From assembly GCA_030638305.1 (NCBI GenBank), contig DAOWEW010000216.1:1-15470 (forward strand): a DNA stretch of 15,470 bases. The letters run 5' to 3'. A model generated the notes under the pieces. It saw only the letters and a list, made by a program, of their open reading frames with translations, had not been told where the DNA came from and searched no databases. Below, piece by piece: positions 1 through 6,637 of this stretch. This DNA comes from Desulfobacteraceae bacterium (GTDB lineage: Bacteria; Desulfobacterota; Desulfobacteria; Desulfobacterales; ETH-SRB1). Every line of letters starts with the position of its first letter. The first letter of the stretch is position 1. A program made the position numbers and the translations under genes.

Positions 1-282
1 AGAGATCGAGCCATACAGACGATCTTCTTCACTAACTTTTGCAGCTATTGTGCAAACGATCCCTTTAAGTTTATTGGCCATTTCTTCAGCAAGGCTTTTT
101 TCTTTGACTATCTGAAGTTCGAATTTAACCTTTTTCTGTTTCAGCATTCTGCGGTTTTGAGGTGTGTCCGGCACAGCCTTATTCTGAGGCAAAAGATAAT
201 TGCGGGCATAACCTTTGGCAACATTAACTTCACTACCGATTATACCTAGTGATTCTATAGTTTCTTTCAAAATTACTTTCAT
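1..282 (-). CDS. rplI: 50S ribosomal protein L9 (partial, C-terminus beyond the window)
   Basis: Reading the minus strand from the ATG at 282 gives a protein beginning MKVILKETIESLGIIGSEVN, followed by VAKGYARNYLLPQNKA. This is the unmistakable N-terminal domain of ribosomal protein L9, including the conserved GYARNYL(I/L)P segment that binds 23S rRNA. About 94 codons are present. They run through the start of the long connecting helix (a lysine- and glutamate-rich stretch) into the C-terminal domain before the window ends. A GGAGG ribosome binding site lies just upstream of the ATG. It is the last visible gene of the rpsF-rpsR-DUF2232-rplI operon and starts 42 nt after the membrane-protein gene. 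Identity is near certain; only the C-terminus is unseen. Confidence 0.97.
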   Translation of the reverse strand, partial: MKVILKETIESLGIIGSEVNVAKGYARNYLLPQNKAVPDTPQNRRMLKQKKVKFELQIVKEKSLAEEMANKLKGIVCTIAAKVSEEDRLYGSIS

Positions 283-324
283 TATAACCTCCACAAACAG
301 CTTTATAGCTGAGTTGCTATTTTT

Positions 325-1281
325 TTAATTTTTTGCACCTATTTTTCTGAAATTAAGCCACATATCAAAAAAACCAAGCCCTATAACAGAAAGCAGAACC
401 AATTGTTGCAGAGCAAGGACGCTATATAGAAACATCCTGAATATACGTGGAACGTTTTTTTTTTCAAAATAAAAGGACACAATTGCTATGCCTTGAAAAA
501 AATATATTGTCATAAGAACAATCAGACCGTTTAATCCTAAAATCTTAAAAGTATTGTCCGACAAAATAAGAGCCGCGCCGCATCCTATAAAAATCCAGAC
601 CATAAATTCCGGCGCTTGCCATAATTTAAGGGAACCGAATTCCGGCGAAAAAATATTTTTAGCTTTAAGCATCGGTCTTGCGATTAACAGGCTGAGCCAT
701 GACACAAACAAGATTAAAGATATAAGCATAGCAGGAACAATTCGTATAAGTACGTACTGTATCTTTTCCATTGAATTCGAGATAACGTGTATGCTTTCAT
801 CTGAAACTCCCATACTCTCATACATCGCCATGGTCAGATCAAGATTCCGTGATATATATTCAGATACCAGGGTGTAAAGTCCGGTATTTGACAAATTGCT
901 GTAAAAGAACAAGATAATAATTCCCGCTATTAGAACGGAGGCGCATGCATAACTAATTGTCTTTTCAATCGATAAACGCATCTCAATTAGTTCACTAAGA
1001 ACAAATCCAAGCAGCAGCAATTCAACAAAGAAAAATATATCTAACGATATACGGCCTGTTATTACAATCATCATTATGATTGACAGAATATAGACTATAA
1101 TTCCTGTTTTTCTCCCTACTTTTGAGCGATAAAAAAGAATCGGCAGGGGAATAAACAAAGAAAAGAAAAATCCTATAACCGGAAGATATATTGAGGCTGT
1201 AAATATAACTACTATTATTGCTATGCCACTTATTATATCCTTTGATACATTTGATACATTTTCTTGAACAGTTTGTGGCAC
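325..1281 (-). CDS. DUF2232 family multi-pass membrane protein of the ribosomal operon
   Basis: A 318-residue, very hydrophobic protein with roughly eight membrane segments, for example around residues 17-55, 60-80, 84-96, 110-126, 180-205, 228-245, 250-270 and 285-305. Composition, length and its place between rpsR and rplI match the DUF2232 (YybS-like) membrane proteins found in this operon in Desulfobacterota. The biochemical role of that family is not established. The start chosen is GTG at 1281. An in-frame TGA lies a few codons upstream, and a GGAG motif lies about 13 nt before the GTG, which is a long spacing, so translation may depend on coupling to rpsR 39 nt upstream. Assignment to the family is fairly sure; the function is unknown. 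Confidence 0.8.
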   Translation of the reverse strand: MPQTVQENVSNVSKDIISGIAIIVVIFTASIYLPVIGFFFSLFIPLPILFYRSKVGRKTGIIVYILSIIMMIVITGRISLDIFFFVELLLLGFVLSELIEMRLSIEKTISYACASVLIAGIIILFFYSNLSNTGLYTLVSEYISRNLDLTMAMYESMGVSDESIHVISNSMEKIQYVLIRIVPAMLISLILFVSWLSLLIARPMLKAKNIFSPEFGSLKLWQAPEFMVWIFIGCGAALILSDNTFKILGLNGLIVLMTIYFFQGIAIVSFYFEKKNVPRIFRMFLYSVLALQQLVLLSVIGLGFFDMWLNFRKIGAKN

Positions 1282-1320
1282 TATCTTTTTTTCTCCTCAA
1301 TGACAAAATTTTATATATGG

Positions 1321-1608
1321 TCAATTGTCTCCACGTATAGCAGAAGTTCCCACGTATGGTAGAAATGCAATTGTTCGGGCTCGTTTTATGGCATGTGTCA
1401 AAGCACGTTGATGTTTAGCGCATGTTCCGGATATACGTCTTGGGATAATTTTGCCTCGTTCGGTAATAAAATATTTGAGTGTTTTAGGCTCCTTATAATT
1501 TATTGCAAGACTTGTATCTGCACAAAAACGGCATATTTTTCGCCGATGATATACTCTTTTTTTACCCTGAGTTGTTTTGTTTTTTCTTGAATGTGAAGGA
1601 ACAGCCAT
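1321..1608 (-). CDS. rpsR: 30S ribosomal protein S18, zinc-ligand (C+) form with an extended tail
   Basis: A 95-residue basic protein with the S18 core: CRFC at residues 26-29, the [12 protein letters not shown] segment, [17 protein letters not shown] around 52-68, and AIKRAR near 73-78 followed by a FLPY motif. S18 sits in the platform of the small subunit and pairs with S6, whose gene is 13 nt upstream. Residues C26, C29, C63 and H66 form a plausible zinc site, so this is the zinc-binding type of S18 rather than the cysteine-free type. A good ribosome binding site (GGAGAG) precedes the ATG. The last nine or so residues (GTSAIRGDN) go beyond the usual end of the family and come from an imperfect 19-bp tandem duplication at the 3' end of the gene, listed separately. 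Confidence 0.97.
   Translation of the reverse strand: MAVPSHSRKNKTTQGKKRVYHRRKICRFCADTSLAINYKEPKTLKYFITERGKIIPRRISGTCAKHQRALTHAIKRARTIAFLPYVGTSAIRGDN
1331..1368. repeat. Imperfect 19-bp tandem duplication at the 3' end of rpsR
   Basis: Two adjacent 19-bp units, 1331-1349 and 1350-1368, share 15 of 19 positions; both begin CCACGTAT on the plus strand. Read in the gene direction the first unit encodes the normal S18 ending AFLPYV. The second unit is read one frame off because 19 is not a multiple of three, giving the unusual tail. The repeat is directly visible; that it arose by duplication is inference. Confidence 0.6.
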
Positions 1609-1621
1609 TTCTCTCTCCTAT

Positions 1622-2065
1622 TTATTCGCTTTCCGTTGTTTTTGTTGTTTCATCCGCAACCGTTTCAGAATCATTGATATTAGAAGCGTCCTGTTTGATA
1701 TCAGATTTGTTTTGATCAGATTTGCTTTTTTTAATTTCAGTTTTGGCCATTTCTTCTTTAAGAAGTTCTATATCAACAGATTTGTCAAGTAAGACCGTCA
1801 TATACTTCATAACCTTGTCATCAATTCGGAAAAAACGTTCCATTTCGTCAACGAGTTTTCCTGTTCCGCAATACTCTACACGGACATAATACCCACGAGA
1901 TTTTTTTTTGATTTCATATGCAAGTCTTCTTGCCCCCCATTCATCAAGCATTACCAGAAGGCATCCCTCTTGTTGGATCAAATTTTTTACTTTTTCGAAA
2001 ACAGGACTTCGTTCTTCATCTGATAGATCAGGATCAATAATTATAAATGTTTCGTACCTTCTCAT
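1622..2065 (-). CDS. rpsF: 30S ribosomal protein S6 with a long acidic C-terminal tail
   Basis: A 147-residue protein opening MRRYETFIIIDPDLSDEER, the canonical S6 N-terminus, with the expected WGARRLAYEIKKKSRGYYV strand region near residues 43-61 and ERFFRIDDKVMKYMTVLLD near 76-94. S6 forms a heterodimer with S18 on the 30S platform, in keeping with the adjacent rpsR. Residues from about 110 onward are low-complexity and rich in Lys, Asp, Ser, Thr and Glu, longer than in many S6 proteins (about 95-135 residues) but a common type of variation. A strong AGGAGG ribosome binding site stands 5 nt before the ATG. It is the first gene of the operon, and its promoter and a leader hairpin are visible upstream. 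Confidence 0.97.
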   Translation of the reverse strand: MRRYETFIIIDPDLSDEERSPVFEKVKNLIQQEGCLLVMLDEWGARRLAYEIKKKSRGYYVRVEYCGTGKLVDEMERFFRIDDKVMKYMTVLLDKSVDIELLKEEMAKTEIKKSKSDQNKSDIKQDASNINDSETVADETTKTTESE

Positions 2066-2090
2066 TAAACCTCCTCTTGGATATTAAGCC

Positions 2091-2121
2091 CTGAAATTAT
2101 AATTTAGCAATCATAATTCAG
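2091..2121 (-). promoter_or_regulatory. Hairpin in the rpsF leader, possible autoregulatory structure
   Basis: On the transcribed (minus) strand CTGAATTAT pairs with ATAATTTCAG, a 9-bp stem with one bulged A and a loop of about 12 nt, ending about 25 nt before the rpsF start codon. Many bacterial rpsF leaders bind the S6:S18 complex to repress translation. This hairpin is in the right place, but I do not see the CCG loop or bulge known for that motif, so the role is only a suggestion. Confidence 0.35.
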
Positions 2122-2171
2122 AGCAAGGAATAAACTTAAAAAATAAATGATTAAGAATTAAGAAATTTATT

Positions 2172-2200
2172 TTAATAACAAAGCAGCTCATAGCTGTCAA
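2172..2200 (-). promoter_or_regulatory. Sigma70-type promoter of the rpsF operon
   Basis: On the minus strand a perfect TTGACA (-35, 2200-2195) is followed after exactly 17 nt by TATTAA (-10, 2177-2172), four of six matches to consensus. The start point would fall near 2165, giving a leader of about 100 nt. The spacer holds a small inverted repeat, CAGCT-CAT-AGCTG on the plus strand at about 2185-2197, which could be an operator or chance. Confidence 0.6.
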
Positions 2201-2309
2201 GATTTTACTTTTGAAACCCAATATTTGATATAAGGTTCTACCCGAGCGACCCCAAAAGGTTTTTCCGCCAATATACATCACGATTTTTTAATTTCCATGT
2301 TGAATTATC

Positions 2310-2345
2310 ATGTTCAGTTATTATTTGATTTTACAAATGTTCAGT
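2310..2345. repeat. Direct repeat ATGTTCAGT, two copies 27 bp apart
   Basis: ATGTTCAGT occurs at 2310-2318 and again at 2337-2345. The start-to-start distance of 27 bp is between two and three helical turns. Placed about 200 bp upstream of the RAMP gene, the pair could be regulator half-sites, but a 9-bp match in AT-rich DNA can also be accidental. Confidence 0.35.
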
Positions 2346-2373
2346 AAAATGTTATTAGTCTGAAAAATTTCAT

Positions 2374-2416
2374 AAATGCTCAAGAAGAGGCGATATGTAT
2401 TACGAAATGCTCAAGA
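2374..2416. repeat. Direct repeat AAATGCTCAAGA, two copies 31 bp apart
   Basis: A perfect 12-bp repeat at 2374-2385 and 2405-2416. The second copy runs into an 8-bp palindrome, AAGATCTT. The 31-bp period (start to start) is close to three helical turns, as expected for a pair of regulator sites on one face of the DNA. Only two copies exist and there is no third unit, so this is not a CRISPR array. Confidence 0.45.
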
Positions 2417-2454
2417 TCTTCTGTAAGAGAGTGATCAGGTGTAATCTCAACTGA
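2395..2454 (+). other. Possible 19-codon reading frame or gene-start relic
   Basis: ATG at 2395 is preceded by AAGAGG at a suitable distance and opens a 19-codon frame, MYYEMLKIFCKRVIRCNLN, ending at TGA 2454. The first ten residues loosely resemble the N-terminus of LysR-type regulators (the pattern YE-LKIFC), so it could be a decayed gene start. It could equally be a leader peptide or chance. I have no further support. Confidence 0.2.
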
Positions 2455-2474
2455 TTTAATGTTTTTCTCGTTCC

Positions 2475-2492
2475 CACGTTCCTAATTACGTG
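2475..2492. repeat. Short inverted repeat CACGT-N8-ACGTG
   Basis: CACGT at 2475-2479 and ACGTG at 2488-2492 form a perfect 5-bp inverted repeat about 50 bp before the RAMP start codon. The left flank (CTCGTTCCCACG) resembles one arm of dispersed palindromes of the GTTCCCACG...CGTGGGAAC kind, so this may be a worn copy of such an element, or an operator for the operon. Confidence 0.3.
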
Positions 2493-2544
2493 AAAATAAG
2501 TGGTTAACTATTACTAATAAACAAGGATATAAGAAAGGCCTATT

Positions 2545-5500
2545 ATGATAATTATTAAGGGAAAGCTGTACGCGGAAGCACCCATATTTAGGGGAAATGC
2601 TCGAAAAACACTTTTTACGCGAGACGGAGACGGCAAAAACAGGCTGGTTTCATTGGCCGGTGAGATTGATGGAACTGCCCAATCTTTGATGGATGCATTT
2701 ATTGGACAGTCCCGGAACAAAAAAAATATCGGACTTCTTAATCGTTTATGGCAGCGTCTTTACGGTGAGGCCATGCCAGGAAACCTGATCAGTAAAGTAG
2801 ATTGTAAATTGCAGAAGGAAAGCTATCCATCCAATCATTTTTTTGATTTGCGCATGGGTATTAAACTGGATGAAGACCGTTGGGCAGCCGAGGCCAATGC
2901 CAATTATAAAATGGAAACGCTGCTGCGTAATTCTGTTTTTGACTTTATGATGTCCATAAATAATTCGGATTTGCAAAATAAAGATAAAGTTGCAAAACTT
3001 TATTTTCTTCTTCAAGAGTTAATAGCCGGCCGGTTTTGGTTCGGAGCCGGCAAAAGCAAAGGACTGGGAAGAGTCCGTCTTGAGGCGGATTTGCCGTTTC
3101 CAGCGCCGGATACACCTCCTGCCTTAGATAAAAAGGCCAATTATCTTCAAATCAACGCTTCTTTTAATGCCCAAAATCCTGTCCTGATCGGCTGGAACTG
3201 GGGAAAGATTGACCCGCTTACCACTTCGTTTTCATCCATTGAGGCACGGCTGTTGATTCAAAACATGAAAGATATACCGGACAACATACGTGATCGGTTG
3301 GAAATGGCTATAGGTGGCCCTATTTTGAATCCGGATGATTGGAAACAAAAATTTTCTGAATATTTCCCCAGGATTATTGCCATCTGGCTAAAAGAACAAT
3401 CATCGCAGGAAATTGATATCTGGATTTTACCGGTCGCTGCATTAAAAAAACTGGAAAAAGGAAAACACGCACTCAATAAAAAATTAATAGCAAAACTCAC
3501 ACCCCTTGCAGATCAACCCTTTTCTTCACAAGAAGATGCATCCGCTGCTTTCAAAGAAGCATTCGGTAAAAAAGCAAATATGGCTAAACGAGTAATTACG
3601 CTTTTAGAGCACCAAAAACAAACTCAACAGAATCTGAACCAAAAAGCATGGCTTCAAATCTCCAATAGTCTGGGCATTGATGAAAGCATGTTTGAACAAG
3701 CCTCCAAATGCGTCCAGGATGAAGACGCTTTAATAAAAATCCTGACTCCGGCATGCAATAGATTGCAGATTATGCTGTTCCAGCAGGTGGATCAGCAGAT
3801 CAAACTGCTGCAAAGCGATGCATGGGTAGATGCGGAAATCCAAAGCCGTGAAGAACATATGCAGATAAAGATTATGTTGCTGGAGGGCACAATTGTTGAA
3901 TACCAGTGGAGTGATCCTGGAATGGTTCCGGAAGGCATCCGATCCACAACATGGAAAGATTTTCTCAACGACCACCGCAGGGTCTCTTATCGGCATATGC
4001 GTTCTGCAGATAATCTGAAAAAAAGCATTGTCAACGATAAAAACCAGATTGAATTCCTGAAGTCATACCGTGATCAAACCAGGCAGCAGCTTACCCTCCC
4101 TCATCACATTGACTTCAGAGCCGGAGGTCAGTTTAACCGTGACATTTCCAGAAAATATGGAAAACCCTATGACACGATTTTTATGCGCATGATTTCCTGG
4201 GCTCCATCCTCACAAAAGCAGCACGCATGGGAAGCCTATATCCCCGGCAGTACCATTAAAGGAGCTTTTCGTAAACGGGCATCTCAATTGCTAAAAACCC
4301 TTTGGGGCGAAACACGCAAAACGAATACCCTGCTTGACCTGCTTTTCGGGGCACAGAGACAGCAAGGTATGGTCTTTTTTTCAGATGCTTATCTTGTTAA
4401 TCCTGATGACCCAAATCGTTCATGGTGCTCCATGGACGGTATCTGCATGAATCCACAAACAGGGCAACCGATTGAGACCGCGAAACGGGATTACCTGTTT
4501 GCCTATGGGAAGCAATTATCTTTCCAGTTTCAAATTAATTTGCAGGATATCCATGTAAAGGACTTAACCGCGGTTTCTGTGCTATTTCACCTGATTAGAG
4601 ATTTTCAACAGGGTGAAATTCCTCTCGGTGGAGAAAAAACCAGTGGTTGCGGCTGGGTAGAGGCAGATATTAACAAAATTTTATGGCTGACTAATAGTGA
4701 AAACGAAGTTCATCAGAAACTTTTTGGCAACCAGCCTTTAAAGGAAAACGGTATATGGCAATCGCTGGAAATTAAGGACGAATCGGCAGCCACAGCTCTT
4801 AAGCCGCTTGAACCAGTGGCCTCTGATAGCGGATATGCCGGCCAAACACCACCTGAGGCCAAAGCAGGTTTTATTTCTCACAGGTCTTTTGGTGGATACT
4901 GCGGCAAACTTATTGTGGAAGCAAACCTGCTGACCCCTACGAACATCCAGGAAAGCGGCGAACCTTCTTATAAAAGCACACTTGACGAGGAACCGGTTAA
5001 TGGATTTGATTTTTTTTCCATTTCGCCACCTGAAGTTAGATACAGAGACACCAATAAGGTTTACGCATTGCCCGGGCGCAGCATCAAAGGCATGTTGCGC
5101 CATATTTACACTATTGCCAGTGATGCTCATACCGAAAGCTCTGACATAAGCCGTTTAAATGAGGTTGACAGACTGTTCGGATGGGTTGGCAATGGTCCCA
5201 ATCAGGCTATAATGGGACGTTTATCATTTGAATTTGCGACTTTTGAAAATCCTGAATTAGCATGGTTTAAAGTGCCTTATCCTTATGGTGAATGGCAGTA
5301 TACCGGAAATCAATGGCAGAAGCAACCGGACGGCCAGGCTGCCAAGCTTATGATCGGAAAAAAATGGCGGCTCTTTCCTCACGCACAACTTGCCCCCATT
5401 GTTAAACAAACTGAAAATTTTGAACCAGACAGTGTTAAGGCCAGATATTTCAGGGCTATGCTCCCGGGAAATAAAGCCCGATTTAGCATTCGGTTCTGGA

Positions 5501-5772
5501 ATTTACAGGAAACGGAATTGCAGCGACTTATATGGTGCATAGCATTAGAGCCAGGACTTGCCCATAAAATGGGAAACAACCGCTATCTGGGTTTCGGCAG
5601 TATGAATTTTAATATTCTGTCTGAAAGCTATACGATTGACTGGACAAAGCGCTATACTGAAGAATTTCAGAACAAATGGAATATACCGATTAAAGTTGAC
5701 AAATGGCGAGTTGATAAAAACATCAAACATTGTGCAGCTTTAAAAAAGGCATTGAATGCTGAGCATCTTTGA
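2545..5772 (+). CDS. Large fused RAMP (Cas7-like) protein, CRISPR effector type, 1075 aa
   Basis: One chain holding several RAMP units. The first (about 1-185) starts with a beta strand, IIIKGKLYAEAP, and ends in a glycine-rich loop, FGAGKSKGLGRVRLE, at 166-180. The next has the Cas7-type signature IPGSTIKGAFRKRA at 566-579, a downstream FGAQRQQGMVFFSDA segment at 601-615 and a glycine-rich end, PLGGEKTSGCGWVE, at 693-706. The last has LPGRSIKGMLRH at 842-853, LFGWVGNGPNQAIMGRLSF further on, and a final MGNNRYLGFGS at 1009-1019. Between them lies a mostly helical stretch (about 240-515), either an insertion or a separate small-subunit-like domain. Csm3/Cmr4-type proteins are usually single units of 200-350 residues that bind guide RNA and cut target RNA, so this fusion is unusual. 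A weak AAAGG precedes the ATG. It is the first gene of a four-gene operon. No subtype is recognised; nuclease residues are not certain. Confidence 0.8.
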   Translation: MIIIKGKLYAEAPIFRGNARKTLFTRDGDGKNRLVSLAGEIDGTAQSLMDAFIGQSRNKKNIGLLNRLWQRLYGEAMPGNLISKVDCKLQKESYPSNHFFDLRMGIKLDEDRWAAEANANYKMETLLRNSVFDFMMSINNSDLQNKDKVAKLYFLLQELIAGRFWFGAGKSKGLGRVRLEADLPFPAPDTPPALDKKANYLQINASFNAQNPVLIGWNWGKIDPLTTSFSSIEARLLIQNMKDIPDNIRDRLEMAIGGPILNPDDWKQKFSEYFPRIIAIWLKEQSSQEIDIWILPVAALKKLEKGKHALNKKLIAKLTPLADQPFSSQEDASAAFKEAFGKKANMAKRVITLLEHQKQTQQNLNQKAWLQISNSLGIDESMFEQASKCVQDEDALIKILTPACNRLQIMLFQQVDQQIKLLQSDAWVDAEIQSREEHMQIKIMLLEGTIVEYQWSDPGMVPEGIRSTTWKDFLNDHRRVSYRHMRSADNLKKSIVNDKNQIEFLKSYRDQTRQQLTLPHHIDFRAGGQFNRDISRKYGKPYDTIFMRMISWAPSSQKQHAWEAYIPGSTIKGAFRKRASQLLKTLWGETRKTNTLLDLLFGAQRQQGMVFFSDAYLVNPDDPNRSWCSMDGICMNPQTGQPIETAKRDYLFAYGKQLSFQFQINLQDIHVKDLTAVSVLFHLIRDFQQGEIPLGGEKTSGCGWVEADINKILWLTNSENEVHQKLFGNQPLKENGIWQSLEIKDESAATALKPLEPVASDSGYAGQTPPEAKAGFISHRSFGGYCGKLIVEANLLTPTNIQESGEPSYKSTLDEEPVNGFDFFSISPPEVRYRDTNKVYALPGRSIKGMLRHIYTIASDAHTESSDISRLNEVDRLFGWVGNGPNQAIMGRLSFEFATFENPELAWFKVPYPYGEWQYTGNQWQKQPDGQAAKLMIGKKWRLFPHAQLAPIVKQTENFEPDSVKARYFRAMLPGNKARFSIRFWNLQETELQRLIWCIALEPGLAHKMGNNRYLGFGSMNFNILSESYTIDWTKRYTEEFQNKWNIPIKVDKWRVDKNIKHCAALKKALNAEHL

Positions 5773-6637
5773 TTGGATTCGTCAAAGCAGAACCGGGGCT
5801 GAATTGCTGGCCACTCTGCAATATTTTCAAACTCATTCGTCTGAATTGTCTCAGACGAATGAGGCGATCAGTGGTCCCATTTCACTTTTTAACAGGCCCT
5901 GTAAACGTTGCTGGCTTTACCCCTGCCATGACAATCCGAAGCTATTGTATTGTAAGACCTGCCTGGCAATTATTGCCAGGGCAAAAATGCTGGGTAATCA
6001 ATCACGGCAGGCAATCGTTATATGGGGCCACGTCGCCAGCCTGCCCAAACAGCTTGAATCAAAAACAGGATTTTACAGCAGCCATATTCATGGGTCGTAT
6101 ATTCATGATGCGCAGCATTTTATGATAGTTATGCGCCGCCTCAAGCTAAAACCCTGGATTCAGGAGTTGCTGATTTATCACGGTACAGATATAAAAGGAC
6201 TTCTCCAAATTTTTCCCACAACTGGCCACACCAACCGGGGAACCATGGGAGACATCATCTGTAGAGCAATTCATCAAGATTCCCGATTTCCCATGGACAT
6301 GCTAAGAATTCGATTTTTTTCCAAGTCTTATCAACTCTTCATCCCTCATGCCAGAGAGCAGAAAGGGTTGCTTACATTTGAAGTCAGGGATTTTTTGAAA
6401 CTGCTCGAAATGGCTTCTATTTTCCGTTCATTGCTTCTTCCGGAAGATCAACAGATATTGCGGGATTTGACGAATGTGAAAAACAAAAATGAAGAGCAAT
6501 TTCTCTGGGGCAGGTTAACTGGATATTTATCATCTGAAGCAAAAGACATGTTGAATGCCTGGAAATTTCGGCAATGGTCAAAAAATCAGATTATCTTGCT
6601 TTACGAACTGCTTGATTATGTCAAATACACCTCTTAA
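5756..6637 (+). CDS. Unrecognised zinc-ribbon protein of the RAMP operon
   Basis: A 293-residue protein of a family I do not recognise. Near the N-terminus, C49-x2-C52 and C66-x2-C69, with an extra C57, form a probable zinc ribbon. A histidine-rich patch follows (H110, H112, H117, H121), and the rest is mixed alpha/beta with a largely helical C-terminal third. No Cas10 GGDD, HD, nuclease or HEPN motif is visible. The ATG at 5756 lies inside the end of the RAMP gene (17-nt overlap) and has AAAAAGG at good spacing, so the two are probably translationally coupled. Its place between the RAMP fusion and the Cas6-like gene suggests a subunit of the same ribonucleoprotein, for example in the position of a large or small subunit. 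That role is inference. Confidence 0.8.
   Translation: MLSIFDWIRQSRTGAELLATLQYFQTHSSELSQTNEAISGPISLFNRPCKRCWLYPCHDNPKLLYCKTCLAIIARAKMLGNQSRQAIVIWGHVASLPKQLESKTGFYSSHIHGSYIHDAQHFMIVMRRLKLKPWIQELLIYHGTDIKGLLQIFPTTGHTNRGTMGDIICRAIHQDSRFPMDMLRIRFFSKSYQLFIPHAREQKGLLTFEVRDFLKLLEMASIFRSLLLPEDQQILRDLTNVKNKNEEQFLWGRLTGYLSSEAKDMLNAWKFRQWSKNQIILLYELLDYVKYTS

Larger units (their letters stand above)
2201..2544. other. Divergent spacer between the rpsF operon and the RAMP operon
   Basis: No convincing gene lies here. The stretch is AT-rich and contains two pairs of short direct repeats, a tiny reading frame with a ribosome-binding-like site, and a short inverted repeat, each listed separately. The promoter of the plus-strand operon must lie here or further up, but I cannot find a -35/-10 pair with acceptable spacing. 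I see no CRISPR repeats and no RNA gene. Confidence 0.5.

Noticed and set aside
2232..2272. GC-richer patch (ACCCGAGCGACCCC and following) as a terminator or RNA structure
   Set aside because: Pairing is limited to about three base pairs around AAAA, too weak to support a terminator or structured RNA.
2374..2416. Possible start of a CRISPR array
   Set aside because: Only two 12-bp copies are present, with no third unit and no repeat of typical CRISPR length (about 28-37 bp).
4738..5130. Open antisense frame of 130 codons within the RAMP gene
   Set aside because: It is a shadow of the strongly supported plus-strand gene, with no start signal and no recognisable protein pattern.
6555..6617. 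Earlier in-frame ATG for the Cas6-like gene, adding 21 residues
   Set aside because: It would overlap the upstream gene by more than 80 nt, and the added residues do not fit ahead of the expected first beta strand.
5756..6637. Zinc-ribbon protein called as Cas10 or Cas8
   Set aside because: A zinc ribbon alone is not enough; there is no GGDD or HD motif and no convincing palm-domain pattern, so the gene is left unnamed.
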